Assembly: GCA_036258055.1 (NCBI GenBank)
Contig: DATAEK010000348.1
Span: forward strand, 1 to 5,759
Reading direction: 5' to 3'
Length of the DNA stretch: 5,759 bases
Source: DATAEK01 sp036258055
GTDB lineage: Bacteria; Acidobacteriota; Vicinamibacteria; Vicinamibacterales; 2-12-FULL-66-21
In this document: positions 1 to 5,499 of the stretch, piece by piece
Layout: the number at the start of each line of letters is the position of its first letter
How positions within the stretch are numbered: the stretch's first letter is position 1
Made by a program: the position numbers and the translations under genes
The notes under the pieces: model-generated
Told to the model about the DNA's origin: nothing
The model's input: only the letters and a program-made list of their open reading frames with translations
Databases searched by the model: none

Positions 1-7
1 ATGCCAT
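1..7 (-). CDS. Start of a divergent minus-strand gene (two codons visible)
   Basis: On the minus strand an ATG at 7-5 is followed by GCA (Met-Ala) and then leaves the window. A long purine-rich Shine-Dalgarno (AGGAGGAGGGAG, 24-13) lies 5 nt upstream, and a TTGACA -35 box lies further upstream at 134-129. These three signals in the right order are the only evidence. The product cannot be identified. If real, the gene is transcribed away from the HTH-cupin regulator, the usual arrangement for a regulator and its target. The alternative is that this is the tail of a plus-strand gene, since the plus frame from position 1 is open to a TGA at 79-81. Confidence 0.4.
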
Positions 8-12
8 CGCAG

Positions 13-24
13 CTCCCTCCTCCT
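13..24 (-). promoter_or_regulatory. Strong Shine-Dalgarno for the divergent gene
   Basis: Read on the minus strand, AGGAGGAGGGAG is followed by CTGCG and then ATG. It contains overlapping GGAGG and GGGAG cores at 5 to 11 nt from the start codon. It is the main reason to believe a minus-strand gene begins at position 7. Confidence 0.45.
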
Positions 25-105
25 GATCACGTAGGGGGCACCGGGGACGGGAGACGGGCTCCCATCCGACCTCATTTGTGAACAAGATGCTGCGGCTGCG
101 GGCGA

Positions 106-134
106 TCAATACCCCTCGAATTTTCAATTGTCAA
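106..134 (-). promoter_or_regulatory. Candidate sigma-70-type promoter, minus strand
   Basis: The minus strand reads TTGACA (134-129), a perfect -35 consensus. It is followed by a 17-bp spacer and TATTGA (111-106), which matches TATAAT only at the first three positions. Transcription would start near 99, giving a leader of about 90 nt before the ATG at 7. The -35 match and spacing are good but the -10 is poor, so this is a candidate only. The FNR-like dyad is centred about 57 bp upstream of that predicted start. Confidence 0.35.
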
Positions 135-149
135 CGAAGTATTTAGCGT

Positions 150-163
150 TTGACTTAAATCAA
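150..163. promoter_or_regulatory. FNR/Crp-family-like box
   Basis: The sequence TTGAC-TTAA-ATCAA matches the FNR/ANR/DNR-type consensus TTGAT-N4-ATCAA at 9 of 10 defined positions and is a near-perfect dyad. No FNR/Crp regulator is encoded in this window, so the binding protein would be encoded elsewhere. A chance match in an AT-rich region is possible. Confidence 0.4.
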
Positions 164-174
164 CATCCGTCACT

Positions 175-190
175 GAAACTTCTGAGTTTC
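175..190. promoter_or_regulatory. Perfect inverted repeat, operator candidate
   Basis: The arms GAAACT (175-180) and AGTTTC (185-190) are perfect complements around a 4-bp spacer, TCTG. The site lies 120 bp upstream of the HTH-cupin regulator. XRE-type regulators commonly bind short dyads and repress their own promoter, so this is a plausible autoregulatory operator. That role is inferred from position and symmetry only. Confidence 0.35.
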
Positions 191-196
191 TGATCT

Positions 197-225
197 GAAA
201 TCGGCACCAGATGTGCCACAATTTC
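197..225. promoter_or_regulatory. Extended two-tier dyad, operator candidate
   Basis: Inner arms GGCAC (203-207) and GTGCC (213-217) are perfect complements around CAGAT. Outer arms GAAAT (197-201) and ATTTC (221-225) are also complementary, offset by two bases. The site lies between the other dyads and the regulator start and could be an operator. It could also form a hairpin if transcription starts further upstream. No T-tract follows, so it does not look like a terminator. Confidence 0.35.
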
Positions 226-310
226 AAAAACTGAACACTTTAGCGTCGTACTCCTGAATGTCGCTGACCCCTGGATCGAAGTCCGGTCCAGAACTGAAGG
301 AGAGCATCGA

Positions 311-1651
311 ATGCCCGTTTACAGCTCTCATCTGCTGCGCTACGAGCAACTCCGGCTGGGCGAACGCATTCGTGAGGCCCGTCAGGAGCGGGGGCTGACA
401 TTGAAGCAACTCGCCCATCGACTGGAGACGTCGTCGGCGCGGCTCTCACAAATCGAGAACGATCGCCTCGGTCTCGACGTCGAGGAGTTGCTGGAATTCG
501 CGGATGCGTTGGAGCTCCCGCTCGATCGGTTCGTGCCGGCCGATGTCAGCCTGCCGTATCAGATCGCGCGCGACTCCGAGATCCGGCTTCGCGCGCCACG
601 GCCCACCGTGCTCGCGAATCCCGACGGAGCCGCGGTCACGTCTCCGCATTCATACTGGCCGCTTGCCAACCTCTTCGTCGGCCGTCATCTCGAACCGATG
701 CTCGCGCGCATCATGCCGGTGGACGAGCAGGACCTGCACTTCTGCTATCACCAGGAAGAGGAGTTCGCGTTCGCGCTCCGCGGAAGCCTCGAGTTCCGCA
801 TCAAGACGCCGGAAGGGGAACATCGCGAAACGCTGTCGCGCGGTGACTGCATCTACTTCCGATCCGATCTGCCGCACTGCTTCCGTTCGCTCGACAGTCA
901 ACCGGCCGAGAGCATCCACGTGTTCTGTCCTCCCGCCGTGTCGGTCGATCCGGATGGTGAGGGGGCGTCGTATCGGGCGATCGCGTACAACGGCCGCAAC
1001 GGATCGACCGACGTCGAGCGCCGGGTCGCCGACAGGCTGCGGCTGCTGCGCGAGATTCACGGGTGGTCGCCCGAGCGGATTGCCCGCGCGACCGGGCTCA
1101 GCGAGCGGCAGGTCCTCAAGATCGAGCGCGGCGATCGGGCGGTCCCGTTCGAAGTCGTCATGACGCTCGCGCGCGCGTTCGGAAAGCCGCTTCGCGAGTT
1201 CATCGGCCTGGCGGGCGTTCGCGCGCCGTACTACGTCATTCAGCGATCGAAGGACATTCCATCGATTCCCGCACGCCGCCGACGCACCCCCGTCGAGCGT
1301 CCGAACGCCGCTCCGTCAAAAACCTGTCAGCCTCTGGTCGCGGGATTCCCGGCCAAGGAGATGTATCCGTACTTTCTCCGGTTGCTGAACGTCGACCTCG
1401 AAACGCTCACGCACCACGAACACCACGGTCAGGAGTTCATCTATGTCCTCGAAGGCGAGCTCGAGCTGACGACGTACTCCGGAGATCGGTCAGTGCCCGA
1501 GATCCTGCGCGCCGGGGACTCCTGCTACCTCGATTCCACCGTACCGCACCTCTTGCGCAGCTGGACACGGAATCCGTACTCGGAGACGAGCGCGGAAGTC
1601 ATCGATGTGTTCTGGTGTCCGCTGGGTGAGGCGTATCTGTTCCAGTCGTGA
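311..1651 (+). CDS. Duplicated XRE-type HTH / cupin transcriptional regulator
   Basis: This 446-residue protein has the order HTH, cupin, HTH, cupin. The first HTH covers about residues 16-75 (LGERIREARQERGLTLKQLA, then SSARLSQIEN). The first cupin covers about 115-207 (HQEEEFAFALRGSLEF, then GDCIYFRSDLPHCF). The second HTH covers about 237-298 (LRLLREIHGWSPERIARATG, then QVLKIERG). The second cupin covers about 345-440 (HHEHHGQEFIYVLEGELEL, then GDSCYLDSTVPHLLRS). Proteins of this class usually carry one HTH and one C-terminal cupin; they bind DNA and sense a small ligand or metal. This one looks like an internal duplication with divergence between halves. Cupin 2 keeps the expected ligands (H369, H371, E375, H413), whereas cupin 1 has Cys145 in place of the first His, with H147, E151 and H189. 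The start is supported by AAGGAGAG (297-304), about 7 nt upstream. The effector and target genes are unknown. Confidence in the fold is high, in the role moderate. Confidence 0.93.
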   Translation: MPVYSSHLLRYEQLRLGERIREARQERGLTLKQLAHRLETSSARLSQIENDRLGLDVEELLEFADALELPLDRFVPADVSLPYQIARDSEIRLRAPRPTVLANPDGAAVTSPHSYWPLANLFVGRHLEPMLARIMPVDEQDLHFCYHQEEEFAFALRGSLEFRIKTPEGEHRETLSRGDCIYFRSDLPHCFRSLDSQPAESIHVFCPPAVSVDPDGEGASYRAIAYNGRNGSTDVERRVADRLRLLREIHGWSPERIARATGLSERQVLKIERGDRAVPFEVVMTLARAFGKPLREFIGLAGVRAPYYVIQRSKDIPSIPARRRRTPVERPNAAPSKTCQPLVAGFPAKEMYPYFLRLLNVDLETLTHHEHHGQEFIYVLEGELELTTYSGDRSVPEILRAGDSCYLDSTVPHLLRSWTRNPYSETSAEVIDVFWCPLGEAYLFQS

Positions 1652-1652
1652 T

Positions 1653-1681
1653 GGCGCGGCCGCGACTCCCGCGAACGCGCC
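1653..1681 (+). terminator. Intercistronic GC hairpin after the regulator
   Basis: Directly after the TGA of the regulator, GGCGCG (1653-1658) pairs with CGCGCC (1676-1681), and an inner stem CGCG (1661-1664) pairs with CGCG (1670-1673) around the loop ACTCC. A 2x2 internal loop separates the stems. No T-run follows, so it is not a classical intrinsic terminator. It could protect the upstream message end, attenuate read-through into the helicase gene, or be a by-product of high GC content. Confidence 0.35.
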
Positions 1682-1709
1682 GGCAGACCCAACGTAGTGA
1701 CCATTTCCG

Positions 1710-3050
1710 GTGCCATTCACACATCTGAAACTTCACCCGACGCTGCTCAGAGGGATCAAGGAACTGGGCTTCGTCCGCCCAACCCCGATTCAGGCCGAGG
1801 CCATACCGCCCGCGATGGCCGGACGCGATCTGATCGCGTGCGCGCAGACCGGCAGCGGCAAGACCGCGGCGTTTCTGCTGCCGATCATTCACCACCTGCA
1901 CGACCAGCCGCGCCGGACCACGAGGGCGCTGGTCCTCGCGCCGACGCGGGAGCTGGCCGCCCAGATCCTCGACGACCTGAATGCGCTCGCCGTGCACACG
2001 CCGGTCACCGGCGCGGCGGTCTACGGCGGCGTCGGCATGGGTCCGCAGGAGCACGCGTTCCGCAGCGGCGTCGATGTGATCATCGCGACGCCCGGGCGGC
2101 TCCTCGATCACCTGCGCAATCGATACGTTCGTCTCCAGCACATCCATCACCTCGTACTCGACGAAGCTGATCGCATGCTGGACATGGGCTTCCTGCCCGA
2201 GATCCGCCGGATCCTCGCGCACCTGCCGGCCCGCCGTCAGACGCTGCTCTTCAGCGCGACGATGCCGCCGCCAATCGCGGCGCTGGCGCGGGAGATGATG
2301 CGCGAACCGGCAACCATTCAGATGCAGCGACAGTCCGCGCCGGCCAGCGGGATCACGCAGGCGGTCTACCCCGTCCCGCAAGAGCTCAAGGCGCCGCTCG
2401 TCGTCCACCTCCTCACGCAAGGAACGATGACGCAGGCGCTCATCTTCACGCGGACGAAGCACCGTGCGAATCGTCTCGCCGATGCGCTCGTGCGCGGCGG
2501 CATCAAGGCGGAGCGCATCCACGGCAACCGATCGCAGTCGCAGCGCACGGCGGCGCTCGAGGGATTCAAGGCCGGCCGCTTCCCCGTCCTCGTCGCCACG
2601 GACATCGCGGCGCGCGGCATCGACGTGGACGCTCTGGGACACGTCGTCAACTTCGACGTGCCGCAGGCGCCTGACGATTACATTCACCGCGTCGGTCGCA
2701 CCGGCCGCGCCGAGGCCACGGGTGAGGCGTTCACGCTCGTGTCGTCCGACGAAGAGGGATCGCTGCGGGACATCGAGCGCGCGATCGGCCGGCGGTTACC
2801 TCGCGTCACGGTCCCGGACTTCGACTACACCGCCCGATCGCCGGGCCGATTCGAATTGCCGCTGGCGCAGCGAATCGCTCAGATCAGAGCCAGGAAGCGG
2901 GAAGAGCGCCAGCGTCAGCAGGTCAACGCGGCGCGCCGTGCGGCTGCTCGGCGGGGAGCCCCCCAACCTGCTCCCCCTCCGGCTGCCAGTCGAACTGCTC
3001 ATCACCCGTCCGCGCATCGGCCTGGTCCGCGTCGAAGACGCCGGCCATAG
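1710..3050 (+). CDS. rhlE: DEAD-box ATP-dependent RNA helicase, RhlE type
   Basis: This 446-residue protein unwinds or remodels RNA using ATP, in roles such as ribosome assembly, RNA turnover or cold adaptation. All DEAD-box motifs are visible in order: Q motif GFVRPTPIQ (20-28), motif I AQTGSGKT (45-52), Ia PTRELA (78-83), Ib TPGR (127-130), II DEAD (151-154), III SAT (182-184), V around ATDIAARGIDV (296-306) and VI HRVGRTGR (326-333). A two-RecA-domain core is followed by a basic, Ala/Pro/Arg-rich tail (about 390-446, ending RRRRRP), typical of RhlE-type tails that contact RNA. The start is GTG. An in-frame TGA at 1698-1700 rules out an earlier start, and the Phe and Q-motif residues at the N-terminus fit. 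No clear Shine-Dalgarno precedes it. It lies 58 bp after the HTH-cupin gene and 132 bp before the ABC-F gene. The RhlE subgroup is assigned by resemblance, and the symbol is less certain than the family. Confidence 0.95.
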   Translation: MPFTHLKLHPTLLRGIKELGFVRPTPIQAEAIPPAMAGRDLIACAQTGSGKTAAFLLPIIHHLHDQPRRTTRALVLAPTRELAAQILDDLNALAVHTPVTGAAVYGGVGMGPQEHAFRSGVDVIIATPGRLLDHLRNRYVRLQHIHHLVLDEADRMLDMGFLPEIRRILAHLPARRQTLLFSATMPPPIAALAREMMREPATIQMQRQSAPASGITQAVYPVPQELKAPLVVHLLTQGTMTQALIFTRTKHRANRLADALVRGGIKAERIHGNRSQSQRTAALEGFKAGRFPVLVATDIAARGIDVDALGHVVNFDVPQAPDDYIHRVGRTGRAEATGEAFTLVSSDEEGSLRDIERAIGRRLPRVTVPDFDYTARSPGRFELPLAQRIAQIRARKREERQRQQVNAARRAAARRGAPQPAPPPAASRTAHHPSAHRPGPRRRRRP

Positions 3051-3082
3051 CCGATCGAACCCGGTCACGTTCATGCGCTTCT

Positions 3083-3099
3083 GACCGCGCCGGTCGCGG
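3083..3099. other. Small GC hairpin between helicase and ABC-F genes
   Basis: CCGCG (3085-3089) pairs with CGCGG (3095-3099) around CCGGT. An overlapping alternative pairs GACCG (3083-3087) with CGGTC (3091-3095). No T-tract follows, so terminator function is doubtful. Further downstream TAACAT (3133-3138) resembles a -10 box at 4 of 6 positions but lacks a matching -35, so separate transcription of the ABC-F gene is possible but unproven. Confidence 0.25.
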
Positions 3100-3182
3100 A
3101 GCAGCCCGTGGAGTGCCCTTTCGGGTATCTGGTAACATGAAGGGTTCCTCATTCTCCAATCTGACCCTCAATCACCGATCCG

Positions 3183-4781
3183 ATGATCTCAGTCCACAAC
3201 GTCTCGATGCGATATGGGTCGAAGGTGCTCTTCGACGACGTCTCCGCCACGTTCTCGGCGGGCCGCCGATATGGCCTGACCGGTCCGAATGGCGCGGGCA
3301 AGTCCACGTTCATGAAGCTCCTCACCGGCGAGCTGCCGCCGCAGAATGGCACGGTCGCCCGACCGGACAAGCTCGGCGTGCTGGGTCAGGACCAGTTCGC
3401 CTTCGATCGGTTCCGGGTGATCGACACGGTGATCATGGGAAACGCCCGGCTCTGGTCCGCCCTGGAAGAGCGCGAGGCCCTCTACGCGAAGGCGGAAATG
3501 ACCGACGAGGACGGCATGCGGCTCGGCGAGCTCGAAGCCGTGGTTGGCGATGAGGACGGCTACACCGCCGAAAGCGACGCCGCGATTCTCTTGCAGGGGC
3601 TCGACATCCCGGAGCGCCTCCACGAGCGGACGATGGCGCAGCTGCAAGGCGGGCAGAAAGTCCGCGTGCTGCTCGCGCAGGCGCTCTTCGGGCATCCTCA
3701 GGGGCTGCTGCTCGACGAGCCGACGAACCACCTCGATCTCGACTCGATCCATTGGCTCCGCGAGTTCCTCGTGCGCTACGAGGGCACCCTCATCGTCATC
3801 TCGCACGACCGGCACTTCCTGAACGGCGTCTGTACGCACATCGCCGACATCGACTACGAAACGATCATCACCTACACCGGCGGCTACGACGACATGGTCC
3901 TTGCGAAGACGCAGATCCGATCGCGCGTCGAGTCGGAGAACGCGCAACGCGAGAAGAAGATTGCGCAACTGAACGACTTCATCGCGCGCTTCGGAGCCGG
4001 CACCCGGGCCAGCCAGACGACCTCGCGGCGAAAGGAAGTCGAGCGGCTGCAGACGACCGAGCTGGCGCGATCCAACATCCAGCGCCCGTACATCAAGTTC
4101 TCCATGAACCGGCCGTCGGGCCGCTTCGCGCTGGAGTTCACCGACGTCGCGAAGGCCCACGGCGGCGTGCCGGTCATCGGCGGCTTCAGCGGGATCGTCA
4201 ATCGCGGCGAGAAGATCGTGGTGATCGGGAGAAACGGTCAGGGCAAGACGACGCTCCTCAAGGCGCTGCTGGCGGATGCGCCAGGCATGAACCCGTCGCC
4301 GTCCGAGATCGATCGGGGCACCGTCCGCTGGGGCCACGAGGTGTCCGTCGGCTATTTCCCGCAGGATCACACTGGCGCGATCGAGAAGGGACTCACCGTC
4401 GTCGAGTGGCTGCACCGTTTCGATCCGGATGCGGCGCGGCAGGACATCCACGGCCTCCTTGGACAGATGCTCTTCAGCGGTGAGGACGGGTTCAAGCCGA
4501 CCGACGCGCTGTCGGGCGGCGAGACGGCGCGGCTGCTCTTCTGCCGGATCATGCTGCAGAAGCCGAACCTGCTCGTGCTCGACGAGCCGACCAACCACCT
4601 GGACCTCGAGTCGATCAACGCCCTGAACGTCGCGCTTCAGCGATTCGAGGGAACCGTCCTTCTCGTCACGCACGATCAGGATGTGATGGAGGAGGTCGGA
4701 ACGCGCGTGTGGCACGTCGAGGCCGGAGCCGTCCGCGACTTCAAGGGCTCGTTCGAAGAATACGAGGCGTCGGTCGTCTAG
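3183..4781 (+). CDS. ybiT: ABC-F family ATPase, YbiT type
   Basis: This 532-residue soluble protein has two ATP-binding cassettes and no membrane segments. ABC-F proteins bind the ribosomal E site and modulate the P-site tRNA; the YbiT branch is usually housekeeping rather than antibiotic resistance. Cassette 1 has Walker A GPNGAGKS (34-41), a degenerate signature LQGGQ (154-158), Walker B LLLDEPTNHLD (175-185) and switch histidine SHDR (207-210). A charged linker (about 240-308) carries the ABC-F tRNA-interacting region. Cassette 2 has Walker A GRNGQGKT (349-356), signature LSGGE (443-447), Walker B LLVLDEPTNHLD (463-474) and THDQD (496-500). Its length and stretches such as RYGL.GPNG.GKSTFMK, QDQFAF, DTVIMG and SHDRHFLN.VCTH match my memory of E. 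coli YbiT (about 530 residues). The ATG is fixed by an in-frame TGA at 3162-3164. No Shine-Dalgarno is visible in front of it. It follows the helicase gene by 132 bp and is convergent with the VOC gene. Confidence 0.95.
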   Translation: MISVHNVSMRYGSKVLFDDVSATFSAGRRYGLTGPNGAGKSTFMKLLTGELPPQNGTVARPDKLGVLGQDQFAFDRFRVIDTVIMGNARLWSALEEREALYAKAEMTDEDGMRLGELEAVVGDEDGYTAESDAAILLQGLDIPERLHERTMAQLQGGQKVRVLLAQALFGHPQGLLLDEPTNHLDLDSIHWLREFLVRYEGTLIVISHDRHFLNGVCTHIADIDYETIITYTGGYDDMVLAKTQIRSRVESENAQREKKIAQLNDFIARFGAGTRASQTTSRRKEVERLQTTELARSNIQRPYIKFSMNRPSGRFALEFTDVAKAHGGVPVIGGFSGIVNRGEKIVVIGRNGQGKTTLLKALLADAPGMNPSPSEIDRGTVRWGHEVSVGYFPQDHTGAIEKGLTVVEWLHRFDPDAARQDIHGLLGQMLFSGEDGFKPTDALSGGETARLLFCRIMLQKPNLLVLDEPTNHLDLESINALNVALQRFEGTVLLVTHDQDVMEEVGTRVWHVEAGAVRDFKGSFEEYEASVV

Positions 4782-4827
4782 CAGTTCGACAGGCGCAGGC
4801 TGGGCAGGGTCCGCGGGCGGTGTAAAT

Positions 4828-4853
4828 GCGGGCCGCCGGCACCGGCGGCCCGC
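4828..4853. terminator. Bidirectional terminator hairpin between convergent genes
   Basis: GCGGGCCGCCGG (4828-4839) and CCGGCGGCCCGC (4842-4853) are perfect 12-bp complements around CA, giving a very stable GC hairpin. It lies 46 nt after the ABC-F stop and 6 nt beyond the stop of the minus-strand VOC gene, the normal place for a shared terminator. The T-tract is weak: the minus-strand side reads ATTTACA and the plus-strand side has none. Termination is therefore inferred mainly from position and stem strength. Confidence 0.7.
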
Positions 4854-4859
4854 GTCAGC

Positions 4860-5219
4860 TCAGGCCGCCGACGGATCGAACTGAATGATCCCGAACGGGT
4901 TCTTCTCGGTGTCGAGGAAGTAGGCACACCACCCGATTCCGGGGATCCCCATCTTGGGCGCGGTGACCGTCCCACCTGCCCCCAGAATCACCTTCGATGC
5001 GTCATCGACAGAGGCCACGCTGATCACGTTGGTCGGTGGCTGCGCTGGATGCTGCCGTGCGCTCATCCCGCCGTCGATGCCATCGCCCTCGCCGGTCTTG
5101 ATCATCCAGTAGGGCATCGGACCATCCCATTTCTCGAAGCGCCACCCGAAAGCCTTCTCGTAGAACGTGATGCACCGCGCCGTGTCGTCGGCGGGAATCT
5201 CGAAATGGACCACTCGCAT
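4860..5219 (-). CDS. VOC (glyoxalase/bleomycin-resistance fold) family protein
   Basis: This 119-residue protein has one vicinal-oxygen-chelate module. It begins MRVVHFEIPADDTARCITFY, has the EKAFGWRFEKW strand-turn, and ends with GIGWCAYFLDTEKNPFGIIQ, all typical of small VOC proteins. The family includes metal-dependent glyoxalases, dioxygenases and drug-binding proteins. Candidate metal ligands are His5 and a Glu in the last strands, but the substrate cannot be read from sequence. The reading frame is open 32 codons further to an ATG at 5315-5313, but the added residues (rich in Arg, with no fold signature) precede the conserved first strand. The perfect AAGGAGG at 5232-5226 marks the ATG at 5219, so the shorter form is annotated. 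The gene is convergent with the ABC-F gene and divergent from the secreted-protein gene. Enzyme activity is unproven; family assignment is secure. Confidence 0.92.
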   Translation of the reverse strand: MRVVHFEIPADDTARCITFYEKAFGWRFEKWDGPMPYWMIKTGEGDGIDGGMSARQHPAQPPTNVISVASVDDASKVILGAGGTVTAPKMGIPGIGWCAYFLDTEKNPFGIIQFDPSAA

Positions 5220-5225
5220 GGGGAT

Positions 5226-5232
5226 CCTCCTT
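5226..5232 (-). promoter_or_regulatory. Shine-Dalgarno that fixes the VOC start
   Basis: The minus strand reads AAGGAGG, then ATCCCC, then ATG at 5219. This is a full-length anti-16S match at an ideal 6-nt spacing. It argues for the 119-residue form over the 151-residue form starting at 5315. Confidence 0.85.
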
Positions 5233-5292
5233 CGAGGTCCCATTACCCGTTCCCGGGCCGGTCTTTTGGCGACGTGCCGGCTGTGGGCAGGG

Positions 5293-5310
5293 CCGGAGCG
5301 TACGTTCCGG
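5293..5310. promoter_or_regulatory. 18-bp near-perfect palindrome upstream of VOC gene
   Basis: CCGGAGCGTACGTTCCGG pairs at 8 of 9 positions of its dyad. It lies about 75-90 bp upstream of the VOC start codon, where an operator would be expected. No regulator is assigned to it. Confidence 0.35.
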
Positions 5311-5320
5311 GCCAATTCGG

Positions 5321-5334
5321 CGTTAATGCTAACG
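5321..5334. promoter_or_regulatory. Perfect dyad CGTTA-ATGC-TAACG, operator candidate
   Basis: Perfect 5-bp arms flank a 4-bp spacer. Its centre is 26 bp from the centre of the neighbouring palindrome at 5293-5310. It lies in the divergent region between the VOC and secreted-protein genes, so it could regulate either. Confidence 0.35.
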
Positions 5335-5340
5335 ATCGGT

Positions 5341-5361
5341 AAAAAGTTCCCGAGGCGGGAA
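5341..5361 (-). terminator. Minus-strand intrinsic-terminator-like hairpin
   Basis: On the minus strand TTCCCG and CGGGAA form a perfect 6-bp stem around CCT (5361-5347), followed at once by CTTTTT (5346-5341). That is the classical stem plus T-tract form. No minus-strand gene ends just upstream of it, so it may block antisense transcription from the right from entering the VOC gene, or end a small RNA. The same arms could instead be an operator, because a third half-site TCCCG (5364-5368) can pair with the CGGGA at 5356-5360. Confidence 0.45.
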
Positions 5362-5392
5362 TATCCCGATTGAAGCGCAGGGACGAATGTGG

Positions 5393-5408
5393 TTAGCTTA
5401 GGGGCTAA
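5393..5408. repeat. Inverted repeat TTAGC-N6-GCTAA
   Basis: Perfect 5-bp arms at 5393-5397 and 5404-5408 surround TTAGGG. It overlaps the weak -10 candidate of the secreted-protein gene, so it could be an operator or a leader hairpin. The function is unknown. Confidence 0.3.
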
Positions 5409-5486
5409 AACTCAACCGTAAGCATGCTGGTGGCGCACGTCCTCCCGTCGATCCGGAGGCCGACCGCGGGGGACGCTGCGCGAAGT

Positions 5487-5499
5487 CCATCGTCGATGG
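5487..5499. repeat. 13-bp perfect palindrome in the presumed leader
   Basis: CCATCG-T-CGATGG is followed closely by further GATG and CCATC words (5500-5511), so several alternative pairings are possible. It lies 47-59 nt upstream of the secreted-protein start codon. The loop of one base makes a hairpin here less likely than a protein-binding site. Confidence 0.25.

Larger units (their letters stand above)
8..310. other. Divergent AT-rich intergenic region
   Basis: No gene is supported between the putative minus-strand start at 7 and the regulator start at 311. From about 100 to 250 the sequence is clearly richer in A+T than anything else in the window. It holds a minus-strand promoter candidate (134-106), three dyads (150-163, 175-190, 197-225), and the pentamer TCTGA three times in close succession (181-185, 189-193, 194-198). 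A possible leader hairpin with arms CTGGA (271-275) and TCCAG (287-291) lies just upstream of the regulator's Shine-Dalgarno. I found no convincing plus-strand -35/-10 pair. Confidence 0.7.

Noticed and set aside
1..81. Plus-strand frame from position 1 to TGA at 79-81, possible tail of an upstream gene
   Set aside because: It is only 26 codons with no family signal, and the minus-strand start signals at 5-24 explain this edge better; it cannot be fully excluded.
1599..2687. Open frame of 362 codons on the minus strand opposite the helicase gene
   Set aside because: It has the same antisense bias, no fold motif and no ribosome binding site, and the opposite strand carries every DEAD-box motif.
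3189..4715. Open frame of 508 codons on the minus strand opposite the ABC-F gene
   Set aside because: It lies wholly antisense to a clear gene, is rich in Arg, Val, Glu and Asp as expected from reverse complements of GC-rich codons, and has no recognisable motif.
5220..5315. N-terminal extension of the VOC protein by 32 residues
   Set aside because: A full AAGGAGG sits 6 nt before the inner ATG, and the extension would run through that ribosome site with Arg-rich sequence unlike the VOC fold.
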